Origin: Lachnospiraceae bacterium
GTDB taxonomy: Bacteria > Bacillota > Clostridia > Lachnospirales > Lachnospiraceae
Direction of reading: 5' to 3'
Length of the DNA stretch: 40,638 nt
Assembly (NCBI GenBank): GCA_022792835.1
Contig: JAAWBT010000048.1
Coordinates: 1-40,638 of the forward strand
The notes under the pieces are model-generated. The model did not search any database and was not told the DNA's origin. It was given only the letters and a program-made list of their open reading frames with translations. Below, in pieces: positions 1-8,925 of the stretch (positions within the stretch are counted from its first letter, which is position 1; every line of letters begins with the position of its first letter). A program made the position numbers and the translations under genes.

Positions 1-14
1 CGGAATACTGGATA

Positions 15-28
15 AGGCAGTCAGTACA
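15..28 (+). repeat. 14-bp direct repeat, left copy
   Basis: AGGCAGTCAGTACA occurs here and again, identically, at 551-564. The two copies bracket the candidate toxin/antisense-RNA pair. They could be remnants of an insertion boundary or chance; no transposase lies between them. Confidence 0.5.
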
Positions 29-114
29 GCGGTATCTTGAAAAATGCGGCTCTACGGTGCGAATACCGAGCCACACAAGGATGCTTAAAAGCCAGTAAAC
101 AAGGGAATTTGTTC

Positions 115-143
115 TTGAATTTATCCGGGGATTATGCTATATT
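115..143 (+). promoter_or_regulatory. Promoter of a short rightward RNA
   Basis: TTGAAT (115-120), a 17-bp spacer and TATATT (138-143), with TGC directly before the -10 (extended -10). Transcription would start near 150 and run into the terminator at 209-248, giving an RNA of about 100 nt with no open reading frame of note. Confidence 0.6.
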
Positions 144-149
144 GTAGAA

Positions 150-250
150 AAGGGAAAGCTGGAGAAGCGGCTACCCCTCACAATAACATTATCATGTTAC
201 AAAGTAACAGCCGTCAACTATTGCGAGTAGTTGACGGCTATTTTTTTTGT
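150..250 (+). ncRNA. Candidate antisense RNA (type I antitoxin)
   Basis: A strong extended -10 promoter lies just upstream and a 12-bp hairpin followed by eight T closes the unit, so a discrete RNA of about 100 nt is predicted. It is antisense to the 3' part of the small membrane-peptide frame on the minus strand (192-383). That 3' overlap is the arrangement known for TxpA/RatA-like type I toxin-antitoxin pairs, in which the RNA blocks or destabilises the toxin mRNA. The function is inferred from layout only. Confidence 0.5.
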
Positions 251-383
251 CCTTAAAAATCTGATAGAGCAGACTGATAAGGGCAACAATGAACGTACAG
301 AACAAAAATAATACAGATGCAGGGGGTAGCCAGTTTAGACACACCTTTAGCAGATGATAACAGTTTGACACATAATCGGACAA
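192..383 (-). CDS. Possible small hydrophobic (holin-like/type I) toxin
   Basis: A frame of up to 63 residues whose middle is one membrane segment (around CTFIVALISLLYQIF) followed by the basic stretch KDKKN. This order resembles putative holin-like toxins of Firmicutes type I systems. The start is uncertain: no good ribosome binding site was found for the ATG at 383, and the frame upstream of the hydrophobic stretch does not look like the family, so the true start may be internal or the gene may be degraded. Its last 16 or so codons are read through the other strand of the antisense-RNA terminator hairpin. Such peptides act by inserting in the membrane; here that is an inference. Confidence 0.4.
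   Translation of the reverse strand: MSDYVSNCYHLLKVCLNWLPPASVLFLFCTFIVALISLLYQIFKDKKNSRQLLAIVDGCYFVT
209..248 (+). terminator. Intrinsic terminator of the short RNA
   Basis: A 12-bp perfect stem (209-220 with 228-239), a 7-nt loop and then eight T (241-248). It is directional for rightward transcripts. The minus strand has no comparable U tract, so the opposing toxin mRNA can read through it. Confidence 0.85.
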
Positions 384-550
384 TGGCAGCAGTAGTCAGA
401 GAACAGGGCATAACCATAGAGCGACAGACAAAGGAAAGCAGAATAAAGATTGTGGAGGAGATGAGTGACATGGGCTCAAGACAGTTGCAAATTATCTGTC
501 TTTATATTATAATAAGCGCGATAGCGAAAAAAAGTCCGGCTCTGGGTGTC

Positions 551-564
551 AGGCAGTCAGTACA
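551..564 (+). repeat. 14-bp direct repeat, right copy
   Basis: Identical to bases 15-28 (AGGCAGTCAGTACA). It lies just upstream of the unrecognised gene at 607. Confidence 0.5.
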
Positions 565-606
565 CTGGACGGGGCCAGGTGATGAAAAAAGGATGCCAGA
601 CAGAGA

Positions 607-1287
607 ATGGATCAAAAAATCAGCAAAAGATTGGGACACGATGACAGCAGCGGGTTTGAGTTTTCGAAAGAACTGTTAGGCAGTGACAGTACGGCGGCCA
701 TTAATTTTGACCGACTGCAAAAACATCCCAGGCTGGGGTATGTGATTATTGAGTACCTGTTATGTGAAGAGGAGCAGACCGTCACCCCATATACGAGCCA
801 TCCGAACCGGTATTGGAATAAGAATGCCTCAAAATTTTTGGCCTTATGGCGGGCAAAGCTGGATTTTCATGCGGTTTTGTATCTGGTCAATTATGCAAAA
901 AAGGGAACCAGGGCGGAAGATGAAGTGCTGTTGATCGAGGTGCTCGATATGGACGAACGGGGTATCCAGTCGGACACACGGAAACAATATTCCCGCGCAG
1001 AATTTGCAAAATGGTTCCGAAAGCTGAATCAGGAATGTCTGTCAGAAGGAGAGGCGCTGCTGACAGATATCTACCGGCACAAAAGTACAGAAGCGCTTGG
1101 GAAGCTGACTCTGCAGGGGGGAAAGCATCAGGGAGAAACCATAGAATCCGTTTATTTGAAAGATCCCACTTATCTGCAATGGCTGAGAGAGACGAACTAT
1201 CCTTACTCAAAAGCAGCATTGTGTTATCTGGATACAATAAACAACAGGAATAGAAAAAGCCAAAGAAGCGAAAGGAGCACAACATGA
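607..1287 (+). CDS. Unrecognised 226-aa protein with ExoX-like C-terminal motif
   Basis: I do not recognise the first 150 or so residues. The C-terminus (about 170-210) has the pattern [22 protein letters not shown], with the core G-K-x-x-G-x-T and D-P-x-Y-L-x-W. That pattern is typical of the small domain found at the end of ExoX-type exonucleases and in stand-alone relatives. No DEDD exonuclease motifs were seen, so a nuclease role is not claimed. The ribosome binding site before the ATG at 607 is weak (AAGGA, 13 nt away), so the start may be later. The stop codon overlaps the purH start (ATGA), which implies translational coupling with purine synthesis. Confidence 0.65.
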   Translation: MDQKISKRLGHDDSSGFEFSKELLGSDSTAAINFDRLQKHPRLGYVIIEYLLCEEEQTVTPYTSHPNRYWNKNASKFLALWRAKLDFHAVLYLVNYAKKGTRAEDEVLLIEVLDMDERGIQSDTRKQYSRAEFAKWFRKLNQECLSEGEALLTDIYRHKSTEALGKLTLQGGKHQGETIESVYLKDPTYLQWLRETNYPYSKAALCYLDTINNRNRKSQRSERSTT

Positions 1288-2834
1288 GAGCATTGATCAG
1301 CGTATCGGACAAAACCGGTATCACAGAGCTTGCAAAAGAGCTTACGGCACTTGGAGTGGAGATCATTTCCACCGGAGGCACTTACAAAAAGCTTACGGAG
1401 GAAGGGATAAAAGCCATCGAGATATCCGAACTGACCGGATTCCCGGAGTGCCTGGACGGCCGGGTAAAGACTTTGCACCCTGTTGTCCATGCAGGGCTCT
1501 TGGCCATGCGTTCCAATCCGGATCACATGAAACAGCTTGAGGAGCTTAAGATCGAGCCCATCGACATGGTCATTGTCAATCTCTATCCTTTTAAGGCAAC
1601 GATTATGAAAGAGAATGTGACCCGCGAAGATGCCGTGGAAAATATTGATATCGGCGGCCCTACCATGCTTCGGGCAGCGGCAAAGAATTATCAGGATGTG
1701 GCTGTGGTGGTGGACCCGGCGGACTATGCGGCTGTTTTAAAGGAACTGAAGGAGGACGGAAGCGTTTCTCTGGATACGAAGTTTTACCTGATGCACAAGG
1801 TGTTTATGCATACCTCCAATTATGATACCATGATCGCTGACTACCTGAAGGCGGAGCGGAAAGATTACAGTCTGCCGGAAACTTTGACCATGACCTATGA
1901 AAAGGTACAGGATATGCGTTATGGTGAGAATCCTCATCAGCAGGCGGCATTCTACCGGGAGGTGGGCAAAAAGCGCGGAACCCTCGATATGGCAGAGCAG
2001 TTAAACGGCAAGGAGCTGTCTTTCAACAATATCAATGACGCCAACGGGGCGTTGGAACTGTGTAAAGAGTTTGATGAGCCGACGGTGGTGGCCAGCAAGC
2101 ACGGCAATCCCTGCGGTGTGGGAAGCGGAGAGACCATCGAGGAAGCATGGGATAAGGCTTACGGCGCCGACAAAGTTTCTATTTTTGGAGGAATTGTGGC
2201 GGTGAACCGGGAAGTGACGGCGGCCGTGGCAGCCAAAATGAAAGAAGTATTCCTGGAGGTGATCATGGCGCCCTCCTACGAGAAAGAAGCCCTGGAAATC
2301 CTTTGTGAGAAGAAGAATGTCCGCGTGCTGCAGATTCCGGATATCACTATGCCCCAGCAGGAGCATGCGCTGGATATGAAGAAAGTGAACGGCGGCCTGA
2401 TTGTCCAGGGGATTGACAATAAGCTGACAGGGGATGAGGTCCAGGTGGTGACAGAGCGGAAACCTACAGAAAAGGAAATGGAAGACCTTATGTTTGCCTG
2501 GAAGGTTGTGAAGTATGTGAAATCCAACGGCATTGCCCTGGCAAAAGGGAAGCAGTCAGTGGGAATCGGTCCCGGCCAGGTAAACCGGATCTGGGCGGCG
2601 AAACAATCGGCAGAGCACGCTGCAGAGCTGATCGGTGCGGAGGCCACAAAAGGGGCAGTTATGGCGTCCGATGCGTTCTTTCCTTTCCCGGACTGCGTGG
2701 AGGCGGCCCGCGAAGCTGGCATCACGGCGATTATTCAGCCGGGAGGAGCCATGAGGGATCAGCTTTCCATTGACAAATGCAATGAGTACGGCATTGCCAT
2801 GGTGTTTACAGGAATGCGTCATTTCCGCCATTGA
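1284..2834 (+). CDS. purH: Bifunctional AICAR formyltransferase/IMP cyclohydrolase
   Basis: PurH catalyses the last two steps of de novo IMP synthesis in the cytosol: formylation of AICAR by 10-formyl-THF, then ring closure. At 516 residues it has the usual length. The N-terminal IMP cyclohydrolase (MGS-like) domain starts with [10 protein letters not shown] and contains STGGT and GRVKTLHP. The AICAR transformylase part has MRYGENPHQ, the catalytic Lys-His pair (K272-H273 in [10 protein letters not shown]), [10 protein letters not shown] and IQPGGAMRD near the end. The ATG overlaps the stop of the preceding gene and is preceded by AAAGGAG. No other pur gene is in the window, so purH is apart from any main purine cluster here. 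Confidence 0.97.
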   Translation: MRALISVSDKTGITELAKELTALGVEIISTGGTYKKLTEEGIKAIEISELTGFPECLDGRVKTLHPVVHAGLLAMRSNPDHMKQLEELKIEPIDMVIVNLYPFKATIMKENVTREDAVENIDIGGPTMLRAAAKNYQDVAVVVDPADYAAVLKELKEDGSVSLDTKFYLMHKVFMHTSNYDTMIADYLKAERKDYSLPETLTMTYEKVQDMRYGENPHQQAAFYREVGKKRGTLDMAEQLNGKELSFNNINDANGALELCKEFDEPTVVASKHGNPCGVGSGETIEEAWDKAYGADKVSIFGGIVAVNREVTAAVAAKMKEVFLEVIMAPSYEKEALEILCEKKNVRVLQIPDITMPQQEHALDMKKVNGGLIVQGIDNKLTGDEVQVVTERKPTEKEMEDLMFAWKVVKYVKSNGIALAKGKQSVGIGPGQVNRIWAAKQSAEHAAELIGAEATKGAVMASDAFFPFPDCVEAAREAGITAIIQPGGAMRDQLSIDKCNEYGIAMVFTGMRHFRH

Positions 2835-2853
2835 CTGTTTGAGGAGGATTCTT

Positions 2854-3543
2854 TTGTACCAGGTATTGATCGTGGAGGATGATGAGGTCATTGCCTCCCA
2901 GGTGAAAACGCATCTGGAGTCCTGGGGCATGGAGGTGTTTCTTGTCCAGGATTTTAAAAATGTGACAGGCGAGTTTCTGACCTGCAAACCTCAGTTAGTG
3001 GTTCTGGACATTGGGCTGCCTTTTTATAACGGTTATCACTGGTGCAAAGAGATCCGAAAGGTCTCCAAGGTACCGATCCTTTTCCTCTCCTCTGCCGCTG
3101 ACAATATGAACATTGTCATGGCTATGAATATGGGCGGGGATGATTTTGTGGCCAAGCCCTTCAGTCTGGAGGTGCTGACGGCCAAGGTGCAGGCAGTCCT
3201 CAGACGGGCTTATGATTTTGGTCCTCAGACAGAGCTTTTGGAACACAGGGGGGCAGTCCTTGATCTGGATGCGGCGGCTCTGACAGTGGAAGGAAAGCGG
3301 GTGGATCTGACCAAGAATGAGTATCGGATTTTAAGGACTCTGATGGAGAACAAAGGACGGGTGGTGAGCCGGGAACTTCTGATGAACCGATTGTGGGAGA
3401 CAGACTGTTATGTGGATGACAATACGCTGACCGTCAATGTGACCAGGCTCAGGCGGAAGCTCGAGGGCGCCGGACTTGCGGACTTCATTGTGACAAAGAA
3501 AGGAATTGGTTACCTGGTTCAAAACCAGGCGGCAAAGGTGTGA
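2854..3543 (+). CDS. OmpR-family response regulator, BceR-like
   Basis: A 229-residue two-domain regulator. The receiver domain (about 1-115) has the acidic pocket EDD (8-10), the phospho-acceptor Asp52 in VLDIGLP and the conserved AKPFSLEVL. A winged-helix DNA-binding domain follows (about 130-225). The TTG at 2854 is chosen because GAGGAGG (2841-2847) sits at correct spacing and the protein then begins YQVLIVEDDE; an upstream in-frame ATG would lie inside purH. It overlaps the kinase gene by 4 nt (GTGA) and precedes a BceAB-type transporter. This is the classic module in which kinase and transporter jointly sense antimicrobial peptides such as bacitracin and the regulator switches on the transporter. 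The exact inducer cannot be told. Confidence 0.9.
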   Translation: MYQVLIVEDDEVIASQVKTHLESWGMEVFLVQDFKNVTGEFLTCKPQLVVLDIGLPFYNGYHWCKEIRKVSKVPILFLSSAADNMNIVMAMNMGGDDFVAKPFSLEVLTAKVQAVLRRAYDFGPQTELLEHRGAVLDLDAAALTVEGKRVDLTKNEYRILRTLMENKGRVVSRELLMNRLWETDCYVDDNTLTVNVTRLRRKLEGAGLADFIVTKKGIGYLVQNQAAKV

Positions 3544-4532
3544 GACTAAGGGTGTTTTTTCACTATTTAAAGGACAGATGGAAAGGGGCAGCCCTGCTCC
3601 TTTCCTGTACAGGGGTTTTTCTTCTGGTGTTCTGGCTGCAACGGCTTTCACTCCAGACAGTAGGGTATGCCTTTCTCCTCTGCGTGGCTCTGTGCCTAGG
3701 CGTGGTCCTTGTGGACTTTTTTTATTACAGAAGAAGATGGCAAGAGCTTTCCTGGATTTTAAAACAGCCCCTCGTGGATTTGTCTCTCATCCCAGAGGCA
3801 AAGGACACAGAGACGGCACTCTGGCGGGAACTGGTCAGGCAGGAATACAAAGAGAGAAGAAAGCTTCTGGAAGAAGTGCAGGAGGAAAGGCGAAATCAGC
3901 TTGATTATTATACCATGTGGGTCCATCAGGTGAAGACCCCCATCGCGGCCATGAGGCTTCTGCTGGACGACAATGAAGCCCGTGACCGGACAATCTTGGC
4001 AGAGCTTTTCGGGGTAGAACAGTATGTGGGAATGGTACTTTCTTATCTGCGGCTTTCCGGGGATGGTACAGATTTTGTGATTCGGCGGGTAAAGCTTTCT
4101 CCTCTGATCCGCCGGTCAGTCCGGAAGTTTGCGCCGCTTTTTATCCGGAAAAAATTATCCTTTTCACTGGGAGATGTGGAATGTGAGACGCTCACCGACG
4201 AAAAATGGCTGTCCTTTGTGATGGAGCAGCTTCTTTCCAATGCGCTCAAGTACACAAAGGAGGGCGGGATCTGTATCTATATGGAATCTGGGAAAAGGCT
4301 TGTGATAGAAGATTCAGGCATCGGCATCGACCCGGCGGACTTGCCCCGGATCTGGGAGCGGGGGTTCACCGGAGAAAACGGCCGCACAGTGGGGAGCGCC
4401 ACAGGAATCGGTCTGTATCTGTGCCGGGAAATCTGCCGGAAGCTGTCCCATGTGATTACCATCGAATCAGAGTCCGGAGTAGGAACGAAAGTCTGTATCC
4501 AGATGGATGAGGCGAGAGTCCGGCCCGAGTAG
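3540..4532 (+). CDS. Intramembrane-sensing histidine kinase, BceS-like
   Basis: A 330-residue membrane kinase with two N-terminal membrane segments (about 17-33 and 42-62) and almost nothing between them outside the cell. That is the hallmark of kinases that sense through an associated ABC transporter. The phospho-acceptor is His129 in MWVHQVKTPI, followed by the N box (QLLSNALKY), the G1 box (EDSGIGI) and the G2 box (GSATGIGLYL). The start is GTG at 3540, overlapping the regulator stop. The partner is the response regulator just upstream; the transporter follows after a 140-bp regulatory gap. Confidence 0.9.
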   Translation: MRLRVFFHYLKDRWKGAALLLSCTGVFLLVFWLQRLSLQTVGYAFLLCVALCLGVVLVDFFYYRRRWQELSWILKQPLVDLSLIPEAKDTETALWRELVRQEYKERRKLLEEVQEERRNQLDYYTMWVHQVKTPIAAMRLLLDDNEARDRTILAELFGVEQYVGMVLSYLRLSGDGTDFVIRRVKLSPLIRRSVRKFAPLFIRKKLSFSLGDVECETLTDEKWLSFVMEQLLSNALKYTKEGGICIYMESGKRLVIEDSGIGIDPADLPRIWERGFTGENGRTVGSATGIGLYLCREICRKLSHVITIESESGVGTKVCIQMDEARVRPE

Positions 4533-4554
4533 GTTATGATTAAACTTTCAATTT

Positions 4555-4644
4555 TGTAAGATTACAGGGGGAAATGTAAGCCAGATGCATGGCAGGACAT
4601 TTCCTCTTTTTGTATACTGACAACAGATGGCAGGCAGTTGTCAG
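4555..4644 (+). promoter_or_regulatory. Regulated promoter region of the Bce-like transporter
   Basis: The gap between kinase and transporter holds several signals. TGTAA-GA-TTACA (4555-4566) is a perfect 5-bp inverted repeat. TGTAA recurs at 4575-4579, 20 bp (two helical turns) downstream. A -10 TATACT (4613-4618) has no good -35, as expected for an activated promoter. CTGACAAC (4617-4624) and GTTGTCAG (4637-4644) form a perfect 8-bp inverted repeat at the likely transcript start. The TGTAA/TTACA elements resemble the TnACA/TGTAA half-sites known for Bacillus BceR, so this is the likely binding site of the neighbouring regulator. Confidence 0.55.
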
Positions 4645-4672
4645 CTACAAAACTTAAGGAGGCACAAGATTC

Positions 4673-5440
4673 ATGGCGATACTTGATGTGAAGCAGCTCA
4701 ACAAAATTTACACGACCAGATTTGGCGGGAATCAGGTAGAGGCTTTACGGAGTGTGACCTTTTCCGTGGAGCGGGGGGAATATGCGGCGGTTATGGGGGA
4801 GTCTGGTTCAGGAAAGACCACGCTCCTCAATATCCTGGCAGCGCTGGATAAACCGACAGGAGGAAAAGTGTTTCTGAATGGAAAGGATCTTTCTGGGGTG
4901 CTGGACCGGGATCTGGCGGCTTTCCGCCGGGAGAATCTGGGCTTTGTCTTTCAGGATTTCAACCTGCTGGATAATTTTTCTATTCGGGACAATATTTTTC
5001 TGCCTCTGGTGTTGGCTGGAAAACAATATGGAGAGATGGAACAAAAGCTCCAGGAGATCGCGGGGAGGCTGGGGATTTCGCAGATTCTTTCCAAATTCCC
5101 GTATGAGGTGTCCGGCGGACAGAAGCAGAGGGTGGCAGTGGCCAGGGCAGTCATTACCGGGCCAAAGCTTCTTCTGGCCGATGAACCGACAGGGGCTCTT
5201 GACTCGAGGGCTTCCGAGAATCTTTTGGAGCTTTTCGGATCTTTAAATGACAATGGGCAGACGATTCTCATGGTGACCCACAGTGTCCGGGCAGCCAGCA
5301 AGGCGAAACGGGTGCTGTTTATCAAGGATGGTGAGGTGTTCCATCAGATTTACAAAGGCAGGGACACATCCGAACAGATGTACCAGAAAATTTCTGATAC
5401 TCTGACCATGATTGCCACGGGAGGAGGCCGCCATGAATAA
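4673..5440 (+). CDS. ABC transporter ATPase, BceA-like
   Basis: A 255-residue MacB/LolD-type ATPase with Walker A GESGSGKT, Q-loop FQDFNLLD, signature SGGQKQR, Walker B LLLADEPT and the switch His in VTHS. It powers the large permease encoded next, with which it overlaps by 8 nt. The ATG is preceded by AAGGAGG. In Bce-type systems the pair frees or removes antimicrobial peptides bound to cell-wall precursors and also relays the signal to the kinase. Confidence 0.93.
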   Translation: MAILDVKQLNKIYTTRFGGNQVEALRSVTFSVERGEYAAVMGESGSGKTTLLNILAALDKPTGGKVFLNGKDLSGVLDRDLAAFRRENLGFVFQDFNLLDNFSIRDNIFLPLVLAGKQYGEMEQKLQEIAGRLGISQILSKFPYEVSGGQKQRVAVARAVITGPKLLLADEPTGALDSRASENLLELFGSLNDNGQTILMVTHSVRAASKAKRVLFIKDGEVFHQIYKGRDTSEQMYQKISDTLTMIATGGGRHE

Positions 5441-7448
5441 TCAGGTATTTTTTTATCCGAAACTGGCCCTCTCCAATATCCGGAAAAACGGAAGGGTCTA
5501 TTTCCCCTATCTCCTGACCTGTATTATTACGGCCGCCATGTATTTTATTATCTGTTCCCTGGCAGACAATCCGGGAATCAGCCAGGTGATCGGTGGAAAC
5601 AGTGTCCGCTCGGCTCTCACCATGGCAAGCGGCGTGGTGGCGCTGTTCGCGGTGATTTTCCTGTTTTACACCAACAGTTTTCTGGTGAAGCAGAGGAGGC
5701 GGGAGATTGCCCTTTACAATGTCCTGGGGATGGAGAAACGGCACCTGGGCCGAATGCTGTTTTGGGAAACCTTGGATGTGGGGATTTTGACACTGGTGTT
5801 TGGCCTGGGTTTCGGAATGCTGTTAAATAAATTAATGTTTCTGCTGATTCTCCGTATGTTCGGAAATGAGATTCCTATAGGTTTTTTTCTTTCGGAGAAA
5901 GCATTCCGGAACACCTGCATTCTGTTTTTAGTGGTTTTCGTGCTGATTTTTTTGAACAGTGTGCGTCAGATTCAGTTTAAGAGTCCCATGGAACTTCTGC
6001 AGGAGAGTAAAGCAGGAGAGAGGGAGCCAAAGACCAAAAGGATCACTGCGTTTTTGGGCATTGTCTGCCTGGGGATTGGTTATGCCATGGCGGTTTCCAT
6101 TAAAAACCCTGTGGCGGCCCTGGCTCTGTTTTTCGTGGCAGTGACTTTCGTGGTCATAGGAACCTATTTTATTTTCACAGCCGGAAGCATCGCCTTTCTC
6201 AAAATTCTCCGCAGTCGTAAGAAGTATTATTATAAGGCGAATCATTTTATCTCTGTGTCAGGAATGTTGTACCGGATGCGGCAGAACGCGGTGGGGCTGG
6301 CCAATATCTGTGTGCTTTCTACCATGGTGCTGGTCATGGTATCCTCCAGTTTGAGCCTCTACATGGGCATCGGAGACATTGCCAGGGCGGAAAATTTCCG
6401 GGAGATCCAGCTGACCTCAGAAGATTATTCCGAAGAAGCGGGCGCGCACCTGAAGGAACTTACGAGACAGATTCTCGAGGAAGAGGGGCTTTCTCCTTTT
6501 GCGGAAACTTCTTACGGGCTGCTTGGATTTTCTGTGCTGGAGCGGGGCAGTGACTTGGTAGTGAGTCCAGACAGCACATCGCTCCTGGAAATGAATGACA
6601 TGCGGATCCTTTACGTGATGACAGCGGAGGATTACGGAAGGCTTACGGGAGAAAAGCTCTCCATTTCAGAGGGAGAGGCTTTTCTGGCAGGCGCCCCAGG
6701 CAGTTCCTTTAAAGAGGGAGTCCTCACGGCGGCGGGGCAGGAATTCAGACTTGTCGGACAGAGAAAAGACCTTCCGGACGGCGTGACGAGAGCAGCGGGC
6801 AGCGGCACCTACAGTTACCTTCTGGTGGTAAATGGAAAGGAAGCGTTTGAGAAGCTTTCAAGTCTGCAGAGAGAATGTTATGGAGAATATGCGTCCACAC
6901 CGGAACTGATCTACGGTTTTAATGTGGGAGGGAGCGAAGAACTTCAGTCACAGACAGCGGATATCCTGTTCCAAAGGCTGGCCGGGAGGAAAGAGGAGGG
7001 CGGTGCAGAACTTCCTGTTTCCGTGAGCAGCATCGCCGGTTCCAAGGCAAACAGCATCGGAATCTTCGGAGGGCTCTTCTTCATCGGTGTGTTCCTGGGT
7101 ATTCTGTTCCTGATGGCGACGGTGTTGATTATCTATTACAAACAGCTTTCCGAAGGTTATGACGATGCGGCCCGGTTTGACATTATGAAGAAGGTGGGCA
7201 TGAGCGGAAAAGAAATCCGCCGCTCCATTCGCTCTCAGGTACTTACGGTGTTTTTTCTGCCTTTACTTGGCGCAGGTGTCCATGTGGCGGTTGCCTTCCC
7301 CTTCCTCACCAGGGTGCTTACTCTCTTCAACATGCGCAACATCAGCCTGTTTGCCGCCTGCACCGTCGGTACCATTGTTGCCTTTGCCGTTTTTTATCTG
7401 GTGGTGTACCGCCTCACAGCCAGAGTATACTACCGTATTGTGCGGTGA
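5433..7448 (+). CDS. FtsX-like permease, BceB-like
   Basis: About 671 residues. The first membrane segment (about 18-40) is followed by further segments in the N-terminal half to about residue 310. A long extracytoplasmic domain of roughly 200 residues comes next, then three C-terminal membrane segments. This ten-segment layout with one large outside domain defines BceB-type permeases, where the domain binds the peptide-lipid target. The ATG at 5433 is chosen because GGAGGAGG lies 5 nt upstream; an earlier in-frame ATG at 5412 lies ahead of that ribosome binding site. It forms a transporter with the ATPase just upstream. The substrate is unknown. Confidence 0.92.
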   Translation: MNNQVFFYPKLALSNIRKNGRVYFPYLLTCIITAAMYFIICSLADNPGISQVIGGNSVRSALTMASGVVALFAVIFLFYTNSFLVKQRRREIALYNVLGMEKRHLGRMLFWETLDVGILTLVFGLGFGMLLNKLMFLLILRMFGNEIPIGFFLSEKAFRNTCILFLVVFVLIFLNSVRQIQFKSPMELLQESKAGEREPKTKRITAFLGIVCLGIGYAMAVSIKNPVAALALFFVAVTFVVIGTYFIFTAGSIAFLKILRSRKKYYYKANHFISVSGMLYRMRQNAVGLANICVLSTMVLVMVSSSLSLYMGIGDIARAENFREIQLTSEDYSEEAGAHLKELTRQILEEEGLSPFAETSYGLLGFSVLERGSDLVVSPDSTSLLEMNDMRILYVMTAEDYGRLTGEKLSISEGEAFLAGAPGSSFKEGVLTAAGQEFRLVGQRKDLPDGVTRAAGSGTYSYLLVVNGKEAFEKLSSLQRECYGEYASTPELIYGFNVGGSEELQSQTADILFQRLAGRKEEGGAELPVSVSSIAGSKANSIGIFGGLFFIGVFLGILFLMATVLIIYYKQLSEGYDDAARFDIMKKVGMSGKEIRRSIRSQVLTVFFLPLLGAGVHVAVAFPFLTRVLTLFNMRNISLFAACTVGTIVAFAVFYLVVYRLTARVYYRIVR

Positions 7449-7491
7449 AAACCCCATGCATAGTCCCGGACATCCTCGCATATATTGTTGC

Positions 7492-8856
7492 ATGAACGGA
7501 CTAAAATCTTTCTTGGACGATCTGAATAGTATTGTATGGGGCCTGCCCATGATGGCCCTTCTCATGGGGGTCCACCTGCTTTTGACGGTGCGGCTTCGCA
7601 TCCCTCAACGGAAAATCTTCAAGGCTCTGCGGCTCTCCGTGACAGAGGAGGAGGGGGCAGAAGGCGGGATGAGCCCTTTTGCCGCCCTGGCTACGGCCCT
7701 GGCGGCGACTCTTGGTACAGGGAATATCATCGGGGTCTCCATGGCAGTGGCCCTGGGCGGCCCGGGTGCTGTACTCTGGTGCTGGCTGACCGGCGTATTG
7801 GGCATGGCGACCAAATACGGGGAGTCTCTTCTGGCAGTCAGATACCGGAGACGGGATAAACAGGGGGGTTACCGGGGCGGCCCCATGTATGTGATGGAGG
7901 AAGCCCTTCATTCCAGGCCTCTTGCTATTGTGTTTGCCGTGTTTGCCGCTTTTGCTGCCTTTGGGACCGGCTGCAGTGTTCAGGCAAATGCCATCAGCAG
8001 TGTGATGGAAACTGCCTTTCAGGTGAAACCGGCTGTCACGGGCGCGGTCATCTGCCTGTTGGCTTCCGTGGTGATTCTGGGAGGGGCTAAAAAAATTGCC
8101 GGGGTCTGTGAAAAGCTGATCCCTTTCATGGCAGTTTTTTATCTGGGCGGCTGTATGGCCCTTTTGTATATCAACCGGGCATATATCCTTCCCTCCATCC
8201 GCCTGATTGTGACGGCGGCCTTTACCCCCCGGGCGGCTGCCGGGGGCTTTGTGGGGAGCACAGTTATGCAGGCAGCCAGGCAGGGAATCGCCAGAGGACT
8301 TTTTTCTGACGAATCAGGCCTTGGGACGGCGCCCATGGCGGCAGCAGGAGCCAGAGCGCGAAATTCGGTGCGCCAGGCATTGGTTTCCATGACAGGGACC
8401 TTCTGGGATACGGTGGTATTCTGTGCTGTGACAGGAATCGTCATTGTCTCCGCCATGCTCCACCAGCCGGAAGCATTTGTGGGGATTTCCGGCGGAGATC
8501 TGGCAGAGGGGGCTTTCGGCCTGATGAACGGATTCGGCCATGTGATCTTTGCCGTCTCCCTGGTAATTTTTGCCTTTGCCACCATTCTTGGCTGGAGTTT
8601 TTATGGGGAACAGGCAGTTTCCTATCTGTTTGGGGAGGGGGCCCTGAAATATTACCGTGTCTTCTACCTTGCTGCTGTCTTTGCCGGCTCTGTGACCTCC
8701 ATGGGAGTTGTGTGGGCCTTGTCTGATCTGTTAAATGGTCTGATGGCCCTGCCCAACTTGATTTGCCTGCTGCTTTTACAGAGAATTATCATCAGAGAGA
8801 CAAACCATTACCTGTGGAACCGCTGTCTGGAAGAAAGAGACGAAAGTCTGCCCTGA
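7492..8856 (+). CDS. Sodium:alanine/glycine symporter, AgcS family
   Basis: A 454-residue integral membrane protein. The N-terminus (LDDLNSIVWG...LLTVRL), ALAATLGTGNIIGV, GPGAVLWCW, TKYGESLLAVRYR, GGPMYVMEEAL and SDESGLGTAP are landmarks of the AgcS family, which imports small neutral amino acids with sodium. The reading frame is open far upstream. The ATG at 7492 is chosen because it places the conserved N-terminus at the family position; an ATG at 7456 adds 12 residues. Neither has a good ribosome binding site. It starts 43 nt after the Bce-like permease with no terminator between them, so partial co-transcription is possible. Confidence 0.9.
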   Translation: MNGLKSFLDDLNSIVWGLPMMALLMGVHLLLTVRLRIPQRKIFKALRLSVTEEEGAEGGMSPFAALATALAATLGTGNIIGVSMAVALGGPGAVLWCWLTGVLGMATKYGESLLAVRYRRRDKQGGYRGGPMYVMEEALHSRPLAIVFAVFAAFAAFGTGCSVQANAISSVMETAFQVKPAVTGAVICLLASVVILGGAKKIAGVCEKLIPFMAVFYLGGCMALLYINRAYILPSIRLIVTAAFTPRAAAGGFVGSTVMQAARQGIARGLFSDESGLGTAPMAAAGARARNSVRQALVSMTGTFWDTVVFCAVTGIVIVSAMLHQPEAFVGISGGDLAEGAFGLMNGFGHVIFAVSLVIFAFATILGWSFYGEQAVSYLFGEGALKYYRVFYLAAVFAGSVTSMGVVWALSDLLNGLMALPNLICLLLLQRIIIRETNHYLWNRCLEERDESLP

Positions 8857-8870
8857 GTTTATACATAATA

Positions 8871-8899
8871 TTTACATTCCCTGCCAAGTCGTCTACAAT
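8871..8899 (+). promoter_or_regulatory. Promoter of the MATE gene
   Basis: TTTACA (8871-8876), a 17-bp spacer and TACAAT (8894-8899), just upstream of CGGAGG and the TTG start. Confidence 0.6.
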
Positions 8900-8925
8900 G
8901 GAAACAGCGTACGGAGGTGGCTGAT

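Noticed and set aside
317-679. A 120-codon frame on the plus strand
   Set aside because: It lies antisense to the toxin-like frame, has no ribosome binding site, and its composition does not look like a protein.
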